64,000 bases of DNA from Smittia aterrima. Lineage: Eukaryota; Arthropoda; Insecta; Diptera; Chironomidae. How positions within the stretch are numbered: position 1 is the first letter of the stretch; every line of letters begins with the position of its first letter. The notes beneath the pieces were generated by a model. It was not told the DNA's origin, ran no database searches, and worked only from the letters and a program-made list of their open reading frames with translations. The DNA lies in NCBI GenBank assembly GCA_033063855.1, contig CP093831.1, forward strand, positions 930,001 through 994,000, read 5' to 3'. Below are positions 47,770-59,700 of this stretch, one piece after another. Both the position numbers and the translations under genes were made by a program.

Positions 47770-50700
47770 ATGAAACATATTTTGCCACTAGTCTTGTGGA
47801 TAGTGCTGTTATTTAATTCGGTAAGTACATGAAAAGTGAAATGCACTCGATTGAAATAAATGTGGCAACGAATCGTCGAGCATGTTCATGAATTCAACGA
47901 ATCGAATGTTCATATTTTAAGTTTTGACGTGTGTGTGTTGGAAAGTTGTGCAATTTCTTTGCCAAACTGATTGTGCTCATGCAAAAACTCGATTCCATAA
48001 GAGAAACCAAAGCCCAGCTGAGATTAAAGCGAACACAATCAGTTTCTTAACCCCGAAGCTCGTAAATCGTTCGACCGACGGTTTGTAAATATTTTTAGAT
48101 AATTTACGACAATTGGAATTAGCTGAGACATCGATTTTATGTCTCGCTTCGTTTCTCTTTGTCAAACTCTGGAAGACAAACAACAAAATTACTGTTTGCG
48201 CGACAAAGCAAATAATTCATTATGAGTGGTAACTGTAAAAAATATTCTTCTTCACTCGCGATTTTTGTCGCTGCGAATAAATTAAAGAACAATTTGTCTC
48301 TCTTTGCAAGGCTTCCTGTTACGTAATTCGTTTCACTGTCGCGAAGACATTTACGAGAGACATACAAAGAACATTTCGCAGATCGACTCACAATAGCCAC
48401 TTTCTTGGCAACGCAACGTGATAGCGTCGTCGATACAAAGTTAGTCAATTAAACCTTTTAAAGGATTTCACATTCGCGCAGCACTCGCTTTAATTGAAAT
48501 TTCCAATGACATCGCTGAAAGAATTTGGAAATAGATTTAATTGTGCTTAGTGCTCTCTCTTAACGGGCACGAGAATCTCGCTCGCGTTTCTTTTGAAATT
48601 CAAAGATAAAAGATCGCCAAGAAAGTCGTAGCAGGGACAAGCAACATGCTTTTTAATTTATTTGAAGAAGGAAATTGGAAGAAAAAACATTTATCTCGGC
48701 AAGAGTCATCGAGCTGGAGAGTCACGAAAAGATTTCTTCTTCTCGCTGTGTGAGAAGCTCAGCGAATTCCTTTCCAACAAGAAACAGTTTTGGCACCAAA
48801 GTAACTTTGTGGCGAATTATAAAATATTATCACACACGTGAGATCGCCTAACGATAACCTCCATCTACGTGCCCCTCTCCCTCTCTATCGTGTACTTGCA
48901 AATTGGTGCAGAAGCGCACAAGCAAGAATAATGAAATGCAAAACAATCTGAGATTGGAAGCGTCTAAGACTCATGAGCAACATCGAACATAATAAAGTGC
49001 GCTGAGGAGAAAAAGGCTCGAAGAAATTTATTGCTTCTCTTTTATAATAAAGCTCGCGCAGATTGTTTTCTACCGTTTCGATGCTAATGTCATAAGCTGT
49101 GCTTTGAGGTGTAATCAATGCATTGTTCGTAAAGTTGAGCAATTTACAAGCTTTATCGATAAAAGCCAGTTACATTGGAGGAGGAACAACAGTTAGGCCG
49201 TTGGCTTGTTTAAGAGACAAAAATCTTTAAAATGGATCGACAGATCGCTTCGAGTCATTCACATTCGGACGCGATGTTTCAACATAATAAATTTCATTGT
49301 TCAGCTAAATTGAATTAGAAATGATGGAGCGAGAAACGGTTGCTGAAGAGAAACACGAAAATACCGTCTGAGCTTGCAAATCGATGTTTAAGTTTTCAAT
49401 TCAAGGGTCGTCGGCTAGCGATGTGAAGTTATTTCAATTTGATAATGTGAGATTAATTTAAGCGGAATCACGATTGCTCTTAAGCATTTCGAGCACGTCG
49501 GTAATTTATAACGTGGCCAACGAGTCATTGAAGAAACTTCGTGTCAATTGATTGATTAAAATTCTCGATTTAATTGCGCGACGGTCTGATCGAAACCCTT
49601 TTAAACTACTCGACTCTCCGCTTTGAGTCATAAATCTTTAAAGAATTTTCAATTTACGTTCGAAAATCGTTCATCTCAAATTGAAAGCTTCGAGAAACCG
49701 CGAGAGACCGAAAGGAAAAATAAGAACTCGATGGAAACTGAAAACAGAATCGAGAACACTCTCGCGTAGTGAAGGCTCATAAACCACAACGAATCGTAAC
49801 AGATATTCATATTATAAGTAATTTCTTAAAAATAAATTATTCATCATTTTCCTTTCGTACGAGCGACTCCTCTTTTGCCTTGAATTTCGTCTTCAGACCT
49901 CGTAGCTCTTAAGCATGAAGAGAGAGGAGGAAGAGGCGAGAGAAACAAGAATTATTTGTTTTTACTTAAAAGTGAATTTAGCTGCATGAGCGTGGAGAAC
50001 AAATCATGTGAATGCAAGCAGACTCGTCGAGATATTAGCGAGAAAACCAGTATCAAGGCTGTCAAGGTTGTGTTTTTTTTTTGGTCTGACGACTTTTTGC
50101 ACCTTCCCATCCGCATTTTGAATGATGATATGATCACAAAGACAGCGACAGACGTTTAATGTTATCGCAAACGACTTCCAACAGTCAAAACCTCTAATTT
50201 AACGCTATTCATGAAAAAATATTTACTTACAAGTTGATTGCTGACATCATCGTCAAGTATAAAAGAGTCTGAGGCGAAACATCAAATTCTGATTATGTTT
50301 ATCGATTACTGTCAATCTCTCTTTCTTTACTGCAAAAACGAGAATCATTATGTCTACAATGACGGTCGAGTCTTCTTCGCCCAATTCTCCAAATCATAGA
50401 ATAATCAAGATGCTTGTTAACATTGAATAAATTTAATGAAAAAATTGACGAAGAAGAAGCTGCTGAGGTCTGAAGTCATCAATCTTTAAAGATTTCGATT
50501 TTTTATTCTTCTCGCGAATTTTATCTTCAATCAGTTTTTCTGCGAAAAGACAAAAAGTCGTAAATCGAGAAAATTAGTTTAGAGAACTTTCCAAGGCGCT
50601 TAATAGACTCATCTTCGATCGTAAAACGCTGTCTGAGTGGAAAACATAAAATTAATTCTTGCCCATCATAAAATCGCATGAGTTTCTGCAAAAATTTCCC

Positions 50701-53700
50701 TTCGAGCGATGTGGTGCAACTGAGCCGCGTGATGAGAATAACTTTTTGTGCAAACAGAGCAGAATCGAGTGGAAAGATCGCTCGGATTGCAGTTTCCAGC
50801 CGAGACGCTCACTGGCAAATGATTCATTTCAATTAGACGAACGACACGGTGCAATAAACTTTGAGTAATTTTGCTGAAGCCGAAATCTGACTCAGACAAT
50901 TAATTGAATCCGTGCAATTTCGTTTGGACGAGAATGATCGTCGGAGAGCTTTAGACATCAGCGTTTTTCTTTTCAAAGCGGCAAGTGGTGTTTAATCGCG
51001 ATATTACAATGAAAATGGGAAGCAAGATTATCGCTCGCTCATCGTACAAAGCAACATTAAATTGTTTACAATTTAATTCCTTATAATTTGAGAGGTCTTA
51101 CCGCGCTGCATTTATCTACGAAGTTGCAAGTTGTGCTCATCGAACGCAACTACTTTAGTTTTCTGAAAGAAAACACAATTAATCGAGAGAACAACTTTAT
51201 GCTTTGCTTTATCGACATTGATTCATCATACACTGAGCCCACATGAGACGAGACTGCTTTCAATTCTTTCCATTCGATTGAATAAGTTCTCAACTTCTTT
51301 TTCTTCTTTACCTTGCAGGCACTTTCACAATTTTCCAGTAGGAAAAACCTTTTTGGTAACAGACACGAAGTGTTTTTCCTTAATCTGGAAGACGGATACT
51401 TCGGATGTCAAGTAAATGAGTCCGTAGAGTTTCTGCAAATTTACGAACTGTCAAGGCTCTGTGATGGCCTTCAAGATTGTTACATGGGCTCAGATGAACT
51501 GAGAAAAGAGCTCAAGTGCACAAGTAAGTTGATTAAGCAAACTTCCTTTCGTTCTCCTTTAACTTAATCTTCTTTGCCTACTTTAGATGACTGTGAAAGC
51601 GAAGATGGATCAACATGCTCGAACGGAGTGTGTCTCGACCATCTCTGCCATTGTAACGATGGTTTTGGCGGATGTAACTGCCAAGTTCCAGGTAAATCAT
51701 TTGACCTTCATCAAACACTCTTAACTTAATCGATTTCCGTTTTTTGTTACAGACGAGAACGAGTGTAAATATAGACCATGCGATGTCTTTGCTCATTGCA
51801 CGAATACGTTAGGTAGCTTCACATGTACCTGTTTCCCTGGATATGTTGGCGATGGTCTTCATTGCGAAGGTGAGACGGTTGAATGCTTCTCACTACTCTT
51901 AACGATCTCTAATTGTTCTTCAATCTTCTTCTCACAGACATTGACGAGTGTCAAGATCCCTCGATTGCGGCGCGATGTGTTGAAAACGCAGAGTGCTGCA
52001 ATTTACCAGCAAACTTTGCTTGTAAATGCAAACCAGGGTTTGAGGGAGATGGTGAAGAAAGGTGCACAGATATCAACGAATGTGCAAGGCCAGGAGCTTG
52101 TGGAATTAACGCTGAATGTCACAATTCTCCCGGTAACTTCACTTGTTCCTGTATCGAAGGCTTCGAAGGAAATCCATATGATGGATGTGCCGATCTCGAC
52201 GAGTGCGCTCATCCTGAAGCTTGCGGATCAAATGCAATTTGTACGAACCTCGAGGGTGGTCATCGCTGCGACTGCCCAGAAGGTTTCGATGGAGATGCTC
52301 GATCAACAGGATGTGTCGATTACAACGAATGCGCTCGTTCGCCTTGTGGACGAAACGCTCATTGTGCTAATGAAGTTGGGACATTCAGGTGCTACTGTCC
52401 CGAAGGTTTTGTTGGTGACGCAATGACAGAATGTCAAGGTAAGCGATTCAACCTTTTAACACAAAATCTGTACAGCTAACGCATGATGAGACATTGCTTT
52501 GCTCAATTGACATTCTAATTTAATTAATGAATAATCAAACTCATGTAAATTCACCCAAACACACACTCCACACCCTCGTCCTCTTTCCACTAATATTTAA
52601 CTACAGATATCGACGAATGCGTGAGCAACCCTTGCTCGGTCGGAGCTGTTTGTGTAAATACACCTGGAAGCTACAACTGCAGTTGCCCTGACGGATTCAG
52701 TGCTTTAACATCAAAAGGCGAATGTCTAGACATAAACGAATGCTCTAAAAATAATTCATGTGCAACTAATGCTAAATGTATAAATGTTCCTGGCTCATTC
52801 CGATGCCTCTGCCCAAAGGGATTTGAAGGACAAGGAGATGTCTCGTGTAACAGTTAGTAACAGTCATTCAACTTCTGCTTGTACATAAAATTACATTTAA
52901 ATCCGCAAAACTTAATCGAACCATCAGAAATTATTTTAAGATCAAAGTTTATGCTTTTTTTTAATTTTTTGTAAAAAAAAATTATTTTCCGTCACGTTTC
53001 GTGCATAAACAATTGAAACTCGCTGTGAAAAGAAACTTAAGCAAATTCTTTTCGTCTCTATAGATATCAACGAATGTCACGACAATCCATGTGGTCAAAA
53101 CGCGGTTTGTCAAGACACCCCCGGAAGCTTCTCATGTTCGTGTCTTCCTGATTTTACTGGCGATCCGTTCAAAGGTTGCGTGGATATTGATGAATGTTCA
53201 GCCCTGGAGAAACCTTGCGGCAACTTTGCGATCTGTGAGAATTCTTCGCCGGGCTACAACTGTATCTGTCCTCAAGGCTACAGAGCAAAACCCGATGCGA
53301 AAATTGCGTGTGAACAAGCAGACGTCAACATTCTTTGTCACAGTAACTTCGATTGTACAAACAATGCTGAATGTATCGAAGGTCAATGCTTCTGTCAAGA
53401 AGGTTTTGAAGCTTCCGGTTCAGTTTGTGTAGACATTGATGAATGTCAGACCAGCCCCAACGCTTGTGGTGATAGAGCTAACTGCTTGAACATCCCCGGA
53501 TCATTCAAATGTCAATGCGATGCTGGATTTATTGGAACACCACCAAGAGTTCCCTGCAAAGCTCCATGTGAAGACGTCAAGTGTGGATCACACGCTTTCT
53601 GTAAACCCGAAGGAAACGAAGCTTTCTGCATTTGCGAAGAAGGTTGGACTTTCCTTCCAACTGACATCTCAAAAGGCTGCGTTGACATCAACGAGTGCGA

Positions 53701-56700
53701 TGAATCTCACGGACCATCTGGTTTGTGTGGAATCAACGCACTCTGCTCGAACAGAGACGGAGCTTTTGACTGTTCCTGTCCACCAGGATTTTCAGGCGAC
53801 CCTTTCAAACAATGCTTCGACATCAACGAATGTACACGACAGAATGCTTGCGGTGAAAACGCGCTTTGCCAAAACTCTCAAGGTTCGTACACTTGTGTCT
53901 GCCCAGAAGGCACCGTGGCCGATCCCGATCCAACTGTGAGATGCATCGCTGTCGTCTCTTGTCAAAAGAGCAGCGATTGCCCTGGTAATGCTATCTGCGA
54001 TCCCTATAAGCGCTGCTTATGTCCCGAACCCAACGTCGGAAACGATTGTCGTCATCCATGTGAACAATTAGATTGCGGACCAAACTCCCAATGCCGATTG
54101 GAAAAAGGAAGCGCCAAGTGCTTCTGTACCGACGGCTTCAGCGATTTTGCAGGTACTTGTGTCGATATTAACGAATGTCTTAACAACCCATGTGGAACTG
54201 GAGCAGTTTGTAACAATATGCCAGGACGGTTCACTTGCCAGTGTCCCGGAGGCAGCTCTGGTGACGCTTATACTAAAGGATGTAACGAAATTAAAAAACT
54301 AGTACAATGTAACGATAAAAATCCATGCCCGCACGGCGAAAAGTGCGTAACAAATCCTGGAGGTTCGAATGTCTGCGTTTGTGGTCAAGGATACACTCGA
54401 GACTCTGCTTCGCAAAATTGTCGCGACGTTGACGAATGTAATGAGAACGATAAGCCAGCGTGTGGAGTCAATGCGATTTGTAAGAATCTGCCCGGAAGTT
54501 ACGAGTGCTCTTGTCCATCTGGTTTTAACGGGAATCCATTCCACTTTTGCGAAGACTGTAACAGTGCCGAGTGTCAATGTCAGCCGCCTTATCAGTTGAT
54601 CGGAGGAAATTGCATTTTGGCTGGCTGCTCTAACGGTAACAAATGTCCAAGCGGAGCCGAATGCATTTCGATCACTGGAGGTGTAAGTTATTGCGCTTGT
54701 CCCAAAGGTTTCCGAACTAAAACTGATGGATCTTGCGAGGATATTAACGAATGTACCGAGAACCCACAAGCTTGTGGTTACGACGCTGTTTGTACTAACA
54801 CTGAAGGTGGTTTTAACTGTGAATGTCCTCCGGGATATAACGGCGAACCTCTTCACGGTTTATGCTCTCCCGCTCAACGTCGTTGTGCTGCTGACAAGGA
54901 ATGTGGCTCAAATGAAAAATGCGTTCAACCTGGCGAGTGCATTTGTCCACCTCCTTTCTTCGTTGATTCTGGAAATCTCTGCAGAAGTCCTTGTGAGCGT
55001 TTCGCTTGTGGAATCAACGCTAAGTGCAGCCCAACTGATCCACCTCAATGCATGTGCGAAGCAGGATTCAAAGGTGATCCGTTACAAGGTTGTATCAGCA
55101 CTGACGAATGTGCTAATGCTCCTTGTGCTTACGGTGCTCAATGTGTCACTCAAAAAGGAGGATACAAGTGCATTTGCCCGAATGGAATGTCTGGAGATGC
55201 TTACAAGAGCGGATGCGTCTTTGAAGATCCAATTCGAGGAAAGTCAGAGTGCACTACGAACTCAGATTGCGCTTCAAATCTTCATTGTCGAGATCGCACT
55301 TGCGTTTCTCCTTGCTCTGATTTGCTTTGCGGATCAAATGCTTTCTGCGAACCCGAGAATCATGCTGGATGGTGTCGCTGTCGTGTTGGATACACAGAAG
55401 GTCCTAATGGAGATTGTGTTTCCGGTAAGTTTGTCTCTAAATTTCTCAATCGATTCAAATCAATAACGAAAATATTTTAATCAACTTTCAGAATGCGAAG
55501 GATTCTACTGCGGTCAAGGAGCAATGTGCATCGTCACATCAGATGGGCCAACTTGTAAATGTCCAACCGGTCAACTTGGAAATCCTTTCCCTGGCGGTTC
55601 TTGTTTAACAGATCAATGTTCATCTCAACGTCCTTGTCAATCACCTCAAGTCTGTATCAACGGTCGCTGCAAACATAAATGCGATGGAGTTGTTTGTGGA
55701 GTTGGGGCTAATTGCGATTCTAACACTGGTCGTTGCGTTTGCGAACAATATTTCGTTGGAAATCCTGACTACATTTGTATGCCGCCAGTTGTGAAACCAT
55801 CTTGCAGTCCTCAATGTGGAAAGAATGCTCATTGCGAGTATGGAATCTTGGGAAGCGTTTGTGCTTGTGATCCAGGAAGTTACGGAAATCCTTATGAAGG
55901 ATGTGGTCAACAAAAGGAGAACAAATGCTCACCAACAACTTGTGGAAAGGGAGCTGAATGCAGACAAGGAATCAACTCAGTGGAATGCGTTTGCTCGCCT
56001 GGTTTTAACGGAAATCCTTACATCTCGTGCGTTGATATCGACGAATGCTCGACTCAGGTTTGTGGAGAGAATGCAGTTTGCATCAACACACCTGGAAGCT
56101 ATGATTGTAGATGTAAAGAGAACTACGCTGGAAATCCATTCGAAATGTGCTCGACTCTTCAAAAAGGACTTTGCGATAACCCTCAGACTTGCAAGTGCAG
56201 CAAAGAAGTTGCTTGTCCTTCAGGATTCAATTGCGAACGTGGTAAATGTAAAAATCTTTGCGAGAAAGTCAAGTGTGGTCCTCGAGCTGCTTGTGATGAT
56301 GGCAAATGTGTTTGTCCTCCGGGTTACTCTGGAAATGCAAACGATTTAACAAATGGCTGCAGTTTAGTTGGTCAATGTGAAACTGACATCGATTGTCGAA
56401 GCTCTGAAATTTGCTTTAAGAATGGAAGAGGTTTCAGAAAATGCGTTGATGGCTGCAGCAAAATTCAATGCGGTCCAAATTCTCTCTGCATAACGAGCGA
56501 ACATCGATCAACTTGCATTTGTATTGAAGGCTTCAAGGGAAATCCAATCGATTTGACGAGAGGCTGCCAACAAGAAGAAAAGCTTTTGTATCCAGATGGT
56601 TGCAATGCCGTTGCGTGTGGAAAGAATGAAGTCTGCAAAGTCGACAGTCAAGGTCCAGTCTGCACATGTCAAGATAGCTTCGTTTGGAATCCAACAACAT

Positions 56701-59700
56701 CATCATGTGAAAAACCATCAGTTCCCGAATGCTCAAACAACGATGAATGTTCTCAAGTCGCTGCATGTCGTCAAGACGTTTTGGGAGTTTTAAAATGCGT
56801 TCCGGTCTGTTCAGAATTCAATTGTCCGCCGTATTCGATTTGTGTCGCTAACAATCACGAAGGAAGTTGTCAATGCTTGCCCGGTTACACCGGAAATCCT
56901 AACGATCGAAATGGTTGTCGACTTGAAAGACAAAACGAATGCTCGACTAACGCTCAATGTCCCGAATCAGAAATGTGTATTAAACATCAAGGCGTCTTTA
57001 AATGCGTCCCAGCTTGCGATAGCATTCGATGTGGTCCTCTCGCTGTTTGCATAACAAATAACCACATTGCTCAGTGTAAATGTCCTCCGGGTTCGTATGC
57101 TGGCGATCCAAATGATTTAACCAAAGGTTGCCAACAAGTTCCTTGTGTTTATAACAATGATTGTCCGCCAACTCAACTTTGTAATCGAATGGAACATAAA
57201 TGCTTCGATGCTTGCAGTCTCGATACTTGCGGAGAAAATGCTGTTTGCATTGCTGAAGATCATAAAACGAATTGTCAGTGCCCAGTTGGTTTCAAACCAA
57301 ATCCAATCCCTGACGTTGAATGTACACCAATTGAAACTTGCAATGCAAATGTTTGTCATCCAACTGCAATGTGTGAAGCTACAAACAGCGGTCCCGTGTG
57401 TAAATGCCCACCAAATTACATTGGAGACCCTTACACTGCTGGTTGCAGAATGCAAATCGAAGGAGATTGTCCGAGAGGAAATCTTGATTGCCCAATCGAT
57501 TCCGTTTGTCAAAAAGGAAAATGCGTCAATCCCTGCGAAGGAGCTTGCGGAAGCAACGCTTTATGCAAAGTCATCGATCGAAAAGCAGTTTGCACGTGTC
57601 CAGAACGATTCGCTCCACTCTCGGGCAGTGCTCAAGATGGTTGTGTAAGACAATTAACAGGATGTAAGTCAGACGTTGATTGCGACGGTGGAATTTGCCA
57701 AAACGATCAATGCAAATTTGTTTGCCGGAAGTCATCGGATTGTTCAACAGGCGAGAAGTGTGTCAACAACGCTTGTGTACTTCCATGCTCTGGAAATGGA
57801 CAATGCCGAAAAGATCAAGCTTGCGTCAATGGAGCTTGCGTGCTTGGTTGTCGTAGCAACAAAGATTGTGCAAGTGAAGAATCTTGCGTTGGAAACAAAT
57901 GTCAAAATCCATGCGAGAACTCTGCAGTTTGTGGTCCAAACGCTGAATGTAACGTCAAGAATCATAAAACTTCATGCGTCTGCCCCGCAGGATTCGAAGC
58001 GAATCCAACACCAGATCAAGGATGTGTTCGAGTTCCTTCAATTTGCAAAGTTACTCAAGATTGTCCGAAAGGTCACATGTGCATTGCAAACAAATGCAGC
58101 ATGCCTTGCGATGACACAGTCTCTTGCGCAATTGGCGAAAGATGTTACAACAGCGTCTGCTCGAAAGTTTGCTATACTAACAATAATTGTCTGCCCGGTG
58201 AGATTTGTACTAACGGAATTTGCGTTCCTGGTTGTTCCTCCGACGTTGATTGTCCTCACACTCAAATCTGTCTTCAATCAAAATGCAAATGCGGTAAAGG
58301 ATTCATTGGAACGCCCTTCGGATGCACTGACATCGATGAATGTAGCGAGAAACTTTGTCATTCATCAGCAATCTGTGAAAACATTCCGGGAAGTTACAAA
58401 TGCATTTGCCCAGATCAAACTGTTGGAGATCCTTATGGAGAAACCGGATGTCGGAAATCAACTGAATGTCTTAAACATGATGATTGCGCTGATAATTTGT
58501 CATGCTTCGAAGAGAAATGCATCGATCCATGCTCAATCAAAGCTTGTGGAAACAACGCTCAGTGTTATGTCAGCGATCATGAAGCCGAGTGCCACTGCCC
58601 ATCAGGTCACTTAGGTAACCCCGAAGATAAATCCGTTGGATGCTTCCGTGTTGAGTGCTTAAGCGATGATGAATGTCCAACTGATCGAGCGTGCGAATTG
58701 GAGAAGAATAAATGCTCGAACCCCTGCGACTTCATTTCATGTGGAAAGGGATCTTGCGAAGTCATCGATCATGAAGCTGTCTGCGCTTGTTTCAACGGAT
58801 ATCAATTAGTGAATAATAAATGCGAAGATATCGACGAATGTATCGAGACACCTTGTCATGAATCAGCGATTTGTAAAAACACTCCAGGAAACTTTATCTG
58901 CTCGTGCGCGGAAGGTTTGGTTGGTGATCCAATTCGTGGAGGATGCCGTAAGCCTGGCGAATGTTTCACTGATATTGATTGCCCAGACTCGGCTCTCTGT
59001 GAAAATTCAAAATGCAGAAACCCTTGTGAATCATCAGACGCTTGTGGAACAAATGCAATTTGCCGAACCGTTGGTCATACAGTCTCATGCAGATGCCCAT
59101 CGAATACCAAAGGTGATCCGAAAATATCTTGCGATAAAATCGAATGCAGTGAGAACAACGAATGTGACTCAAGAAAATCATGCGTCAGTGCAAAATGCGT
59201 TGATCCTTGCTCATTACCAAATGCTTGTGGATCGAATGCCGTCTGCTCAACTGATAATCACCTCGGCGTTTGTTCATGTCAACCGGGAACAACTGGAAAT
59301 CCTTTGCTTGGATGTATTCAACTTCAATACTGCAGCTCCGATAATCAATGCCCTGCTGGAACAAAATGCAGCAACGGAATCTGTAACTCGATTTGTACAA
59401 GCTCAAGAGATTGCTTGACTGATCAATTGTGTATTCAAAGAGTTTGTCAGCCGACATGCAAAAGTAATACAACCTGTCCCGACTTCCAGTATTGTCAGAA
59501 CAACATTTGCGTTCAGGAGCCGAAATGTGTTCAAGATGACGATTGTGACATTGGAGAACATTGTGCAATCGACTCGAATGGACGATCCGAGTGTAAAAAT
59601 GTTTGTGCTGGAAGATTCTTATGCGGTCGAAACGCTGAGTGCATCGCGAGAGATCACAATGCTGAGTGCGAATGCAAACAAGGATTCTATTCCGATGGAA

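Noticed and set aside
54726..55466. 246-codon ORF in another frame of dumpy, and similar long shadow ORFs (for example 57676-58614)
   Set aside because: They arise because the cysteine-rich coding frame is poor in stop codons in neighbouring frames. The in-frame Dumpy modules explain the sequence.
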